Shown: positions 1-11,950 of the stretch, one piece after another | Layout of the letters: every line of letters starts with the position of its first letter | Position numbering within the stretch: position 1 is the stretch's first letter | NCBI RefSeq assembly: GCF_036884655.1 | Contig: NC_088347.1 | Span: forward strand, 19,159,001-19,223,000 | Length of the DNA stretch: 64,000 nucleotides | Source: Musa acuminata AAA Group | Lineage: Eukaryota; Streptophyta; Magnoliopsida; Zingiberales; Musaceae | Direction of reading: 5' to 3' | The notes under the pieces: generated by a model | Database searches by the model: none | Told to the model about the DNA's origin: nothing | What the model saw: the letters and a program-made list of their open reading frames with translations, nothing else | Translations under genes and position numbers: made by a program

Positions 1-287
1 CCGCCGCCATGATCAGGCATCGTCTCCAAGCACGCCATTCGCCAACTTGCTTGCTTGGAGATATAGGATCAGAGCCAAGCCCCATGGGCCAGTGCGCACT
101 TGCATGGTTCTTGGAATCCTACAAAGGCAGCTCCTTTTCTTATTTAACTCGTGATCCAGCCAACCAACAACTGCATGCAACATCCCGGGAGAGCTATTTG
201 CAGGTTAAAATAAGAGAGCCAACAAACACAACATAATGAGCTGTGTCTTTCCCATACAAAAGATGGAAAGAAACCTAAAGAACACAA

Positions 288-788
288 GTGGCCGAAAGAT
301 TTCATCTGCTGCACCACAGAAACCTACTTCAAGAAAGCAGTAGAGAAAATGACAGAGAACCTAGTCAGAAGAAGTTGCAGAGGCTCCCAACTCTCTACTC
401 GGAAGTGATGCAGACAGCTCCAAGAGCAAGGGAGGGAAATCACTCGACAGAACCCAGGTTCTTGTTGCCTCCTGTCCCTGTGCTTGGTGACATAAATGAG
501 ACAAACCTCCTACACCATGCGCTGGGGATTGGCATTGGCTTCTTGTTAACACTCATCATCATCCAGACGATCCGGTATTTGACAGACATGAATCCACTGT
601 CTCCACGTTCAAATTCAATTGGCTATGACGAAAGAACTTGCAGAACCTTTTCTGCTGTACAACCCCCCACCCAAAAGAAAAGAGGACATCGGTGTGCTCA
701 TCGCTTGGGGTTGTGCCAAGTAGTCAGATCTCTGAAAAGCAGCAACAGAGACAGGGGCGAAAGTATGGAAATGTCATTGCCTAGTTGA
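288..788 (+). CDS. Weak hypothetical ORF, one possible membrane segment
   Basis: This is an open frame of 166 codons that I do not recognise. Its middle (about residues 78-100) is hydrophobic, with runs of Gly, Ile and Leu that could form one transmembrane helix. The rest is basic and Ser/Arg-rich, without a visible domain. No intron signals, upstream promoter or related neighbour support it. It could be part of an exon of a gene that continues to the left of the window, or chance. I list it only because it is the longest frame in the first 2.8 kb. Confidence 0.15.
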   Translation: MAERFHLLHHRNLLQESSRENDREPSQKKLQRLPTLYSEVMQTAPRAREGNHSTEPRFLLPPVPVLGDINETNLLHHALGIGIGFLLTLIIIQTIRYLTDMNPLSPRSNSIGYDERTCRTFSAVQPPTQKKRGHRCAHRLGLCQVVRSLKSSNRDRGESMEMSLPS

Positions 789-2864
789 AGATGTGCCATG
801 TGTCACTGGTTGATTCCCTTGCAAAAGATTAAGTACTTAAAACCTTTACAAAAGCACTGCATTGGTGATTGTTTAGCTTGTGAGCAAAACTGTTGAAGCT
901 GCCCATTTCCTCCTCATCCCACTTCTTCTTGTCCGTCCCTGATGCATGAGATCTAGCTTCTGCATTCGACCAAAATTCCCCAGCAAGAATCAGTTTGAAT
1001 TAAAGCACGAGAAAGGACACTGGACTCTCTGTATGCATGTGTATGCACTATATACCGAGTCCCCATTCCTTGTGTCCTTTCTTCTTCGTTTAAGCTCAAG
1101 TTGCGTAATAGATGACTCGCGGATGGGAGGATTGTAACGGAGGGTCACTGTGGAGAAACGCTTTGTATCAGAACGACCTCTTGAGCTTCACTCTTTCGAG
1201 GCAATTGGCTTTGTTCTTGGAAACGAGGGATCAACGCAAGTTCCGATGATGTATCGACTGCGTCCGCCAGTGCAGAAGTTGGCCGCCAGAAAAGCTTGAG
1301 ATGAGCGAACTCGGTGATCGATAACGAAACTTGGAAGTTGCAAGTTGGCTTCTTTTACCCAATTGCGGTGAAGTCTGTGGACACTCTTAATTAGTTGTCC
1401 TCCAAAATCCTATAAGAGATTAGGAGAGCAGAGTTACCATCGAAAGAACTCGAGAGCAGTGGATATTTTGTGCTAAACTGACCCACTTAAGATGGCTTAT
1501 GATATTAATTGAGTTCAAAACGAGTATGGATAGAAAGGTACTGAAATATTTAGTTAAATGTAAACTCCGGTAAGGTAAAAGTCATGACTATACATAAATC
1601 AAATTCAGGACTGATTCATGCACTCGGGTAAGTTGTTGGATTCATGCACCGATTAAAAAGAACAGGTAAGAATCATAAAATCCTGAGATCCGTCTTCATC
1701 ATTTATTCTTAAAAAAAAAAAAAAAAAATTGGTACATACCTTTTGTTATTCATAAATGACTTTATGCAGGCAAAAAATTAGGTTAATACCAAAAGCTGAT
1801 CGATCAAGAGCTTTATTCGCTTGCACGTGCTTGAAAGGACTTCTTGTGGGGGATTCCAGTCGTAATGTAGTTCCTGTCAAAACAAACAGGTGCTTTCTGC
1901 AAACTATTTAGCAAAACAAACAATGTTTTTTATTTTATTTTATTTTGGAAGTAAACAGATGAAATCCCAATCAGGTGATTTATGTATATTTAGAAAAACA
2001 TATACATAAATCTTAACAACTTTCTTTTAGCCTTTATTAAGCCAACAATTTCAGCACTGTCTTGGCACTCAGAAGATAGCGCAACCACAGCCGACGATCC
2101 CGTCCGTTCATAATAAGCTGGCCGGACTAAACCAAGAAAAGAAATATCGTACAGGAACAAAAAAATTGCAGGGGTCAGAAACACAGTGACAGAGAAAAGT
2201 ACATCCAAGAGTAATTACCAATATCTAAAACTAGAAATTGCTTATACTAAAAAGGAATGGACTAGCTCAATTGATCACGATAGATAGCCCAAGAAAGTTC
2301 TCATGGAAAATTATCCATTCGTCATTGACCTACCAAAAAAGGGCTGATTGGCAACCAACTGATTCATCACAAAGATGTCATCATAAAAAAGCGACAAGAA
2401 ATTGCTTAGTATGAAAAAAATACTTCAGTTATGGCAACAACTAATATGTTCAAATAACCAGGACAATTCAATAAATAACCACAAAAGCTCACTGTAGACA
2501 TAGTAATACAGTGCCCGAGTGTCTACTTAACAAGGAGAACCTGAATCTTCTAAAAGTATCTCTGTATGTCTCCTGAAAGCATAGCCTTTATGTCTGATGG
2601 TTCATCACACCTTCCAGCTCCTCTAGTATGGATATATTTCATTGTAGCCTGATAATACCTGCATTCTAGTAAAAAGGCACTATTTATCATTCTTTCTAGC
2701 AACAATAATAATCAGAAAAAAAACCCGAAGAAAGGTCTAGCTCTTACATATAGATATTGCGTCCAGTATGTTAAAAATCAAATTAAAATTTGTATTCTGC
2801 AAATGGCACAAAGAAACAAATATACTCGAAACTGAAGTTTGCAAGCCAGCAAAATAACCATAAA
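789..2864. other. Intergenic stretch, no gene recognised
   Basis: No frame longer than about 70 codons has recognisable content. The stretch is AT-rich and contains an 18-base A run at 1711-1728 and short T-rich runs around 1927-1945. I see no terminal repeats or target duplications that would mark a transposon. Confidence 0.5.
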
Positions 2865-3511
2865 TGGGTCATGGATAAATCTGTATAAAACGTTTTCAAT
2901 GTAATATTCGTATATGTCTGTCTTTCAATTTTATTCATATATTCATACTTTGCATAACCTGTAGAGGGCTTACAATAGACTTGACAGCCCTATTTTGGTT
3001 GGCTTTTGTGGCCGTTTTAGTTCTATAAACGTAAGTTGTGTGCAGCTATCGTGCAGAGGCAAAACTGTCAAAAAATAGGTCATCCATGTATTTTGGAGGT
3101 TTTCTAGCTTCACAGAATGGTGCAGAGTGTCAATCAGTACAGCACCCTAGAGCTACCCAAGTGACAAATGGCTAGTGGGCCTTTGGGGTCTTGTCTAGAG
3201 CTGGTTCATTGTCTTGTTCCGTAATAGTGTCATGTGACTACTTGTGGGGACTTTTGGTTATGCAAGACCACCTTGGACCCTATTGCGCGACCATTCAAAG
3301 TTTACGAAGTCTATGTTTGTAATTTACATTATCTATTAAGTGTTTGCTGAAATATCTATTTGTGGGATCTCGAGTTAAATGTTTTCTCTAAACCGCCTTC
3401 TCTTTTGCAGGTCCTTATGGAACCATAAGAGGTTTTGGTGAGGATGATTCTTTGCGGATGAACACTCAAGGGTGTCACACGACTTAGGCAAAACCAACCA
3501 AGTCTGTGACA
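2865..3511 (+). repeat. Element A, 5' LTR
   Basis: It aligns by eye along its whole length with 7120-7762. Shared blocks include the start (GTCATGGA, then AAATC), the central AGCCCTATTTTGGTT-like block, and the end before TGTGACA. It starts with TG and ends with CA. Confidence 0.7.
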
Positions 3512-3513
3512 TA

Positions 3514-3526
3514 TGATATCAGAGTG
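3514..3526 (+). other. Element A, degenerate primer-binding site (tRNA-Met type)
   Basis: TGATATCAGAGTG lies two bases after the LTR end and resembles the common plant site TGGTATCAGAGC with G-to-A changes. Confidence 0.55.
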
Positions 3527-6500
3527 AGACAAGCACACTTGAAAACACTTAGTATGCAAATGTGAGGAACCAAACGTGGCTGCATTGAGGGTAGCTAACA
3601 TGCGCAACCGTTTGAGGGAAACAGGCATAAAGATATAGGGAAAGGAGTCGCTCAGTGGAGCAAGCATCCGAGATTGGCATTCAGAAGAATGGGCAATCCT
3701 TAGCGCGAGAGACACCACGAGTACAAGCAAGCTAGGAAGAACGCGTAATGCACAAAGATTGGGATGACTAAGTTTGAGCTACGACTCGACGTTTACAATC
3801 AAACTTGACAGTGCTAAAGGCAAAATAGGCGCTTGGCAAAGAGTGAGACCGTGCAAGGAGGGATGGATTGCTCGACGACTAAAAGAGTTGTGCAAAGCTC
3901 ACAGAGGTGAGAGGAATTGCTAACTCGAAGGATTCGATACTCATGCAAGGGATTGTATACGGACGATGGATTGTTCATGGCCAACCCAAAGCAATTTCTC
4001 TTCAGCATAGGAAGGATACGTTCATAGGAGGCTGAAGTGTGTAGTAGGTTTAGCATGTTGCCAAGCCTTAAGGGGCATAACGAAGGCTATATGGGCGAAG
4101 AGTTGCAATCTAGCAAGTGCATTCACGATGGCAAAACAATACACAGTTTGTTTAGCAAGGCAGAGTAGTATAGGGGGATGGTGGTCTCTGAAATTTCTTA
4201 GGAGAAGGATGCAAAGAGAAAATTTGCTCTAACGGGACAGATATCCAAGAGGGATAAGTCTTGATTCTCTACAGAGAAAATCATATGCAACGGGCCATAC
4301 ATGTGAAAAGGATATCTCAAGACAATAGCTCCATAAAGCCCAATGGACCGAGTGAGCGACGAGGAGTCATCGCATGATCTCACACGTGGTAATGTCTTAG
4401 TGGACATATTGTGAGATCAAGTAAGGGAGCAATCTTAGGTAACACCAAACGAAAGCACACTTAGAGCCGATATGGAAATCGAATTCAATGAAGGTCTGAC
4501 CTGTGAAATGGTGGGTGCAAGAGCTAGCATCAACTCAATGCAAACGAAGGAGCAAAACAACTTAGGTGGAACTTGGTAAAATGCCCAAGTCGTATAAAGG
4601 AAATCAACATAGAAGATGGAACATAGAGCGAAGGGGTGAAGTTTTTCTTGAATAAAGGTTAAGGGCATAAACTCTTGCAAAGGCAAGATCGAAATCATGT
4701 CGTTCCACGGGTCCCTCGTCCTGATGGAGCGAACTTATCTTGCATGGTGCCAAAGTCGAAGGGAGCTTCGAGGCACATGCATCTTATCTCAGCGTAGCAA
4801 TTGACGCAGAAACTAAGGTGACTCAACTTGCAAAGGTGAAATTGGGGTTAGAAGACTTTGGCATGAAGCAAGAGAACACAAAAACAGATACTCTTGAAGG
4901 ATATGTTGTAGTGTTATCATTCCAATTATCGCAAAAGAAACTGTGAACAATGGAGATTGTGTTGGGGGCAGGGACCCAGGATCCAAACATTAACGCACCA
5001 ATTTCAACAAAGTCAATGGACTTCGAGAGCTGCTAGGCAACATACTATTTTAGAGTTAAGGTTCGTCCGTGTGTAACCCAAGAACAAGTGAGCAAAAATC
5101 AATTGCTAAATGAACAAACACAATTGAAGGGGGTGGAAGCCCTGCGATGTACTGCTAGAGGCTACACATAGAGAGATCACAGTCCGAGTTCATCCCACAA
5201 AGATGAAGATGTCATTAGGAGGCAACGTGGTGCAGCAGATCGTAGTGGAACAGTTCAAGGCAATACAACACATATGGGAAAAGTCCCGTTAGGGATTTGA
5301 TCATATAGAGGTATGGTCGGAAGCTACTGAGAGCCCAACTCCAGTGAGCAACATGACGGCAAGAAGGGCTATAGATTCAAGAAATGAATATTATGGCACC
5401 ACAAAGATGGATCTTACATGCGTGCACCAAATTTTTCATCAGATGAAAGCTTTGGTCATCAACATATGAGAGCTGTGTACCACCGAGAGAGATTCTAAGT
5501 GCAAGTGCCAATGAGCCCCATGAGGGGGACTTAATCATACAAAGGTATGATCGAAGAGATTGAAAAGTTAAACTGCTCCAGAGCTTATATTTGCTTGAGG
5601 GAGATCGACAAGTCAAGGACAAGGCCGAAAGAGCGAACGTTGTTACCAAGAACGTAAAAGTGAATAGAATCGATGCGATCCCTACAGCATGATAGCGAAG
5701 GCTATACGTGGAAGTGACAGTTGGTCTTTCCATCGAGCAAGGGGAACTGCTCGGAGAACACAGAGATATTAAAACAGGTGGTCAAAAAGAGTAAGAAAAC
5801 GATGACAAGTCTAGAGGGACTTAGCTACCCAAAACCAAGCGTTGATTAAGATAGAGGTGGACTCGAAGGAGTGCCACAATGTCGAAGAAGCGGATGTACC
5901 GATCACGAAGAAAGGGACACTGATGCAAGGCGACAGATAATAGGGCCATGGGCATGGTATCGTAGAGGCAGGACTTTCGTGGAGTCAACAATCCCTTGCT
6001 CTCATGGAGAAAGAATATATGGTCATGAAAGGGGGACAAAAAGTGGAGAATGCAGAGGGAAACTCCAAGTACTAAGACCATACCAAAAGGCAAAGACCAC
6101 GGGATTTCATAAGACTGGTGTCGACGGGCTTCCCATTAAGATAGTCGAAAGTGGGGGACTTCAAGTCGATGTAGGAGTGCTCGACCAAGGAACGAAGTAG
6201 GCAATACATGGTGTTGCATCTTTTCTACTTAGAGGAATAGGCGACGAAAATGATGGGGAAGACGATACAATCCTAGAGGCGACTAAGGCTATCAAAGACT
6301 TACTCCAAGTCGGGGTGAAAATTTGCTCTTTTCAAGCAAAACTTCTTGCATTCCAAAAGTTCGATGGCAATGAAACGAATTGCAATAACTAACACAGCAT
6401 AAGGAGTGCAAATATTTCATGTGCTTCAGAAGTATGAGTAAATAGTAGACGAAAGATAGTAACCAGCTTGATACATAAAGTACAACCCTCGAGAAAACGA

Positions 6501-7105
6501 ACGAAGTCGAGTAACCTTTGTCTTCTCAACTCTTAAGAGAATAAGCGAAATCGAGTACCATAATTCTTTTATTTATCCAACAAAGGAGTTCTGCACATGT
6601 TCAAAGAAACTTCGAAGAAACCTAATACAAGACAACAGTTATCAATCCTCACCAACGGTGATTGTTCTATCAAGAGTAGATTGTCCACCTCATTTCCTAA
6701 CTGAATGTCAATCAAAAGCAAAAGTGATGCGAACTTACTTGGAGACGACAACTAAATAGAAGAAGAATCGATCAACAAATTTTGCAAAGGAAAGACCTTC
6801 AAAACTTCAAAGTCTGCAAAACGATGCTCATTAAAGCTCCACCAGGCATCCACTCAGTTCAAGCAGCACAAGACATTTGAGAGATTAACGCACAATAAGG
6901 AAGATCTTTTCCTTCATATGAGAAATCCATAAGAACCAGCTACGACTAACACAACTCAATCGACTCCACACCAGAGTCAAAGTTATTGACCTAGAGTAGT
7001 TGGAAGCCGAGGGAAGTGCATTGTAGCTAAAGCATAAGATTAAAGGTTCAGCGAAGGCAACGAGATGTAGCGTCCACAAAGGCTTCGACAAGGATGTCAA
7101 AAGAA
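3527..7105 (+). other. Element A, interior without recognisable genes
   Basis: The sequence is moderately GC-balanced, with many short frames and no gag, protease, reverse transcriptase or integrase motif. The frames of 118 and 124 codons on the minus strand look like chance. Confidence 0.5.
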
Positions 7106-7119
7106 TAAGTGGGAGAGAA
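7106..7119 (+). other. Element A, polypurine tract
   Basis: A purine-rich AAGTGGGAGAGAA stretch directly precedes the TG of the right LTR, as expected for plus-strand priming. Confidence 0.55.
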
Positions 7120-7762
7120 TGTCATGGACAAATCCATACAAAGGGTGTTCAATGTAATGTTTGTGTATGTCTGTCTTTTAGTTTGTTCATACTTTACATA
7201 ACATGTAAAGGACTTACAGTAGGCTTGACAACCCTATTTTAGTTAGCTTTTGTGATCATTTTACTCCTGTAAACACAGGTCGTGTGCAATCGTCGCACAA
7301 AGGCAAAATTGCTTAAAAATAAGCCATCCACACAATCATTTGGGGGGTTTTCTAACTCCACAAAGTGGTGGGCAATGTCAGCCAGTATAGCACACTAGAG
7401 CTACATGAGTGACACATAGTTGGATAAGCCTTTGGGATATTGTCGAGGGTTGGTTCACTGTTTTGTTCGGCAATAGTGTCATGCGAGCACTTGTGGGGAC
7501 TTTTGATTACAACAAACGACATTAAACTCTTGGTTGCGTGACTGTTCAAAGCTTGCAAAGTCTATATTTGTAATTTGCATTACCTATCAAATGCTTATTG
7601 AAATGCCTGCTTGTGGAATTCTGAATTAAATGCTTCCTATTACTCGTCTTCTCTTTTATAGGTCCTTACGAAACCATATGAGGCTTCTAGAAGACTAACC
7701 CTTTGCAAATGGACACACAAGGATGCCGCACAACATAGGCAAAATCAACTAAGTCAATGACA
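7120..7762 (+). repeat. Element A, 3' LTR
   Basis: Right copy of the repeat described at 2865-3511. It begins TGTCATGGACAAATCC and ends AATGACA. Confidence 0.7.
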
Positions 7763-9817
7763 GTATGGCACCCACTAATAGAAAGTGAAACAAAACACAT
7801 TAACAATCAATAATAAAAAGAAAATCAGCAAAGCATAACGGCCAACATAGTTTCTTTTTCTTGCTTCCAAGTTTATCTAAAACCCCAACTTCAATTATCA
7901 AAGACAACTTACCATCTTCATTTACTAACAGCTTGCTTCTCTACTTTTTGTCATCATTGCATCCTGACAACCAGCATTAATAATAAACTGCCAAGCTTGA
8001 GACAGATCAGTTGCACTAAGTTCTTTTCTTCTGGCAGTCAATCTACAAGAACATCCTCACTAAACTTCTATTCATGGGTTACTGCCCTTAAATCTGAACT
8101 TTCCAATTCCATGAAGCACCAAGATGCAAAGTCATCTGATATTCAAAGTAATATATGGACTCTAATAGGTATCCTTAACAAATATAAAATTCCAACCTAA
8201 GCAGACCATGTTTACTTTAATATTGATGGGCACTGCCACTGCTCAAGCCCCTGCTTGGGTTAGAAAACCAGGCCCTAGCTGAGCTCACTTGTGGTATAAA
8301 TTCAAGTGTTTTTCAACCCTCATCTGACCATTTTCAGTGCCCAGTGTATGATACTCAAAAGTAATCTGCATGTGAGACGGAGAGATTTAAACCATAAATA
8401 GACTCCTACTTCATTCAAATTAACCACTCTCTGTGTTTCCTTTTTCCCTATCCCAGGCCATCATCACTGTTCCTTGCGTCGTCCATATTTTATTCACTAA
8501 TTCTAATGGTGGCTTTTTGCTGATGCTCCATGCTAAGCTTGCAGCTGGGTCGAATACTCTACAGGTCAGGTTCCACTCTAGACTCCCAAGCTAATACAGT
8601 ATGATCCTCCTATTGGGATATTCTCTATTCGAGGAGAATTGACCTCCCAAAGATGAACAAGGGAAGGAAAACCACCACTAGTCCACCATTAATTTATTGC
8701 ATCGGAAAGATGCTCAATTTCAAGCACAATTCCTATGATTTACAATCTCAAATATCTAAAGGAGTAATAAGAGTTCCTGTGAGGAAAAAACATTTCCCTC
8801 ACAGGAGATCTCATCTCACACAAAATTCTATACAAAGACATCTCTCCTAGTGGCTTATATATATCTAGTCCAACCTCTCTATATATCCAAAACAGAACAT
8901 TTTAGCACTACTAGGATTCAGAAAAAGACTTTGATCATAAAATAATAAAAAAAACAACAATGAAAAATCAAAAGAACACAGTAGTCTATCTAAAAGACCA
9001 TTATCTAGGGCTAGCTAAGGTGTGACCCTGACAGTGGTTGGGGATTTGGTCACTCGATAACACAAGCTCACATAATCTTCCTCTTACCACCATTTCTCTC
9101 TGCAATAGATCCTCTGCAAAACCTCTCATCTAGAGTATTATAACTGATATTCTCTCTTATAAAGAATAACTGGGGCTTCTTGACTCTTTGTTTCAATGGT
9201 CCTCACAGCAATCAGTCATTTGGTTCCTCATTGTCTGGTGACCCTAAGCCAATGCCTTCCTTGATCCTTCCAGCTGGCAGACGGATGCTGTGTAAACTGA
9301 CTTCGACCAAGTTTCAAAATTAAGCTAGTGCCAGACTCGGGTTAAGGACGGTGGTTTTGAGGTCTAATCAGGTTTCAGCTAGTGTTTGGTCATATTCCAT
9401 AAGAAAGCTCACATGATCTTTCTCTCGCCTTTGTAAAACCTCTCATATAGAGTATTATAACTGTATTTTTCACTACATAAGAGATCTCTTAACCTTCTAT
9501 ATGCTCTCTGTTTCAGTGGTGCTCATCTAAACCCTGCCATAGAGTCCATCACTGCCTATGTGGCCCTAAGCCAAAACCTCCCTTGATCTTTCCTGCAGGC
9601 AGACAAATGCTGAATAAAATGACTTTAACCAAGCTTTGGAAATAAGCTAGTGCTGGGCTTAGGTTAAGGTTTTGATTTTGAGGTCAGATCAGGTTTCAGC
9701 TGGAGAGTCTTAATCCTTTGGCAATAAATAGAATGAGCTCTAGCAAACAAGCCTCAGCTACAAGTATGAACTCCGGTGACATCCACACATGTTCATAAAT
9801 CAAATGCTTCACATAAC
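7763..9817. other. Intergenic or 3'-UTR-intron sequence, no gene recognised
   Basis: Before the Tat element inserted, this sequence was contiguous with 19300-20160, the segment downstream of the UBA2 stop codon. It holds no convincing frame. Its right third is a tandem duplication (9045-9379 and 9385-9700). On the minus strand a good splice acceptor-like sequence (pyrimidine-rich, ending CTGCAG) lies near 9593, and could belong to a 3'-UTR exon of the UBA2 gene; that is only a possibility. Confidence 0.4.
9045..9700. repeat. Tandem duplication of a ~330-bp unit
   Basis: Unit 1 is about 9045-9379 and unit 2 about 9385-9700. Both share, in order, AAGCTCACAT-ATCTT, AAAACCTCTCAT, TAGAGTATTATAACTG, GCCCTAAGCCAA or ACCCTAAGCCAA, CTTGATC, GGCAGAC, TAAGCTAGTGC and TCAGGTTTCAGCT. 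Many substitutions and small indels separate them. Confidence 0.7.
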
Positions 9818-9822
9818 AAGCC
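9818..9822. repeat. Target-site duplication AAGCC (left)
   Basis: AAGCC directly precedes the Tat 5' LTR and is repeated exactly at 19295-19299 after the 3' LTR. Confidence 0.9.
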
Positions 9823-10432
9823 TGATAAGGACAAAAATGGCGACATGGTGCGCCATGACGTCAGCCACACCTGGACGACACACTGGCCAAGGAAGTGAGC
9901 ATTAACGCCGACTTAATGTGCGCCCACGTCAACCATTGCCAGACGACCTCATCGTCTGACCTCGCACGACCGACCGAGGCAGGGGAAAGCGTCGACCAAA
10001 GCTCGCCCATACCCTGCGGCAGCTCGGTCCTCCACGCAACACCAACGGCGATGTCAGACGCCATCAGAGGTACGGTCCTGCTCCGACAGGCTGGCACATC
10101 AGGTAACACCAAACTTACCTATAAATACCCTCGGGCTCCAAACAAAATAGGGGGGAACACAAAAAAAGCACTTCCTCATCCAAAACCCCACTCCACATCC
10201 CTGACATGATCGTCGGAGGGGTCGGGCCGAGCTTCCGACCCGACCTGTGTGCAGGTGCTAAACCGGAGTCGTCCCTACTCGGTGCCGCGGCGAAGCTTTT
10301 CTTCCAACCAGACCACCGCGATCGGCCACCGGGAGACCCCGAGAAACGCTGCGCTAGATCCCCATCATTTGGACCCCCGAACAAGCCGCGTCGGCCCCGA
10401 GGCCACGGCTAAAAAAGTTGTTTACACCAACA
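9823..10432 (+). repeat. Tat element, 5' LTR
   Basis: 610 bp from TGATAAGG to ACACCAACA. It is co-linear and equal in length with 18685-19294. It contains the promoter TATA motif at 10120-10127. Confidence 0.93.
10120..10127 (+). promoter_or_regulatory. TATA box of the Tat 5' LTR
   Basis: TATAAATA, followed by CCC, in the middle of the LTR; conserved at 18982-18989 in the other LTR. It is the likely core promoter for genomic RNA, which would place the R region to its right. Confidence 0.6.
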
Positions 10433-10433
10433 G

Positions 10434-10451
10434 ATTGGCGCTAGAAGGAGG
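10434..10451 (+). other. Tat primer-binding-site region
   Basis: ATTGGCGCTAGAAGGAGG begins one base after the LTR end. The ATTGGCGC start is typical of Tat-type elements. I could not assign the tRNA from memory. Confidence 0.5.
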
Positions 10452-10460
10452 GTCGTCCGA

Positions 10461-11950
10461 ATGTCGAGCGATCAGCAAACCCACTCTGACGAACCCGCAG
10501 CCGTCGGGTTGCACCAGATCAGCACCCCGGAGGAACACCCCCCGCGCGATGAAACCCGAGACGAACGTCCCGCCACAACATCGGAGCGCTACTGGCGGTT
10601 GTTCAACGACCCGGGTTTGTCCCCACCCCCGAAGCCTTTCACGACCTCGCTCATCAAGTCCGAGCTTTGACGGGCATGATCCAAACCATCATTCCGCTCG
10701 TCTCCCATCTGACGCCCCCACACATGACCCAACCCCTACAACAGCGGGAGCCCGCCGCCCGGATTCACGCACCACTTCCCAAGCTCCCCACTTCGCCCCG
10801 AAACCAGTCAGCCCGACCCGGGAACCAAGGAACGACGGAACCAACGACTCGCCCGGTGCCCGAGGCGCTGTCTGTGGATTCAACAGACGCCCTGCGAGTC
10901 CAGTTGCGCCTTGTTAGCCAACGACTCGACGAAATACAACAGGAGGTTCGCAGGACAAAGGGAGAGCTCGGGGCGGACGAGCACCAAGGGTCCCCGTTCG
11001 CGCCCGAAATACAAGATCAGGCGATCCCATCGCACTTCCGACTCCCCTCGTTGGACGCCTATGACAGCGCCACTGACCCAGCGGACCATGTAGCCGCTTT
11101 TCGCGCTCAGATGGCGCTGTATGGGACTTCTGACGCCTTGATGTGCAGGGAGTTCCCGACGACTTTGAGGGGACCGGCCCACGCGTGGTACAGCAGCCTA
11201 AAGACCGAGACCATCACCTCCTTTAACCAGCTCGCCAGGGGCTTCGAGCTCAACTTCCTGGCCCACGCTCGACCAAAGTCGTCCGTGGCATTGCTCCTCG
11301 GACTCAACCAAAGGGAGGACGAGCCTCTCTCCCATTTTGTGAACCGCTTTACGACGCAAATTCAGGGGCTGTCGGACGCTCACCCCTCTCTGTTGATGCA
11401 GGCGTTCATGATACGCCTGCGGCCTTCCAGGTTCTTCTGGTCTCTCGTGGAGCGACCCCCCACGGCGGTGCTCGAGATGCTGTAGCGAGCGAGCCAGTTC
11501 GTCGCCGCAGAGACATGGATGGCCGGGAGGCGTGAAGAGCACAAGAGGGGCAAGTCAGAACCGCCCCGGCAGCAACAACCCGTCGCATCCCGACGTAGGT
11601 TAGATAGATCCGACCCGCCGACACCAAGGTCCCCTCTCCCCGCCTTGAACTCGTCTCGAACAGAAATATTTCTCCACATAAAGGAGAAGGGACTACTCAA
11701 AGATCCTCACCCGATGAGGAGCCCGCGAGAGCTTGCAGACCGATCAAAATATTGCCGCTTCCATCAGCAGCATGGGCATGACACTGAACAGTGTCGTGAG
11801 TTAAAAAGGCAGATCGAGGAGCTCATTCATAGAGGGCATCTCGACCAGTACCTTCGACCATACAAGGAACTTTCGCCGCGCCCGGAGGGCCCTATCGAGC
11901 GACACATCGATGTGATAACCGAAGCTCACGGGAACGGACCCGAACCCGAG
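10461..11950 (+). pseudogene. gag: Tat gag: capsid domain plus zinc-knuckle-like segment, broken
   Basis: The N-terminal part (10461 to about 10632) reads in frame 3 and the remainder in frame 2. The switch is at a C-rich run near 10620-10632 and fits loss of one base. The retrotransposon gag (capsid) domain spans about 11030-11360, with the typical [17 protein letters not shown] and F-NRFTTQI blocks. An in-frame TAG at 11483-11485 replaces a likely CAG. The nucleocapsid-like segment at about 11755-11800 has the Tat pattern CRFH-x5-HDTEQC followed by a charged helix. The frame then runs without a stop into protease. The product would normally form the virus-like particle; this copy cannot make a full gag. 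Confidence 0.88.

Larger units (their letters stand above)
2865..7762 (+). mobile_element. Element A: decayed LTR retrotransposon with non-coding interior (LARD-like)
   Basis: Two direct repeats of about 645 bp (2865-3511 and 7120-7762) bound a 3.6-kb interior. Just inside the left repeat is a degenerate initiator-tRNA-Met primer-binding site, and just outside the right repeat a purine-rich tract, so the element reads on the plus strand. No reading frame in the interior exceeds about 125 codons and none shows gag or pol motifs. The LTRs differ by many transitions, so the copy is old. I saw no matching 5-bp flanks. It is either a non-autonomous family (LARD type) or an autonomous gypsy-like element decayed past recognition. 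A related solo LTR lies in the large TOM40 intron at 57049-57677. Confidence 0.7.

Noticed and set aside
3356..6200. Frames of 80-124 codons inside element A
   Set aside because: They lie on both strands without retrotransposon or host motifs; taken as chance.
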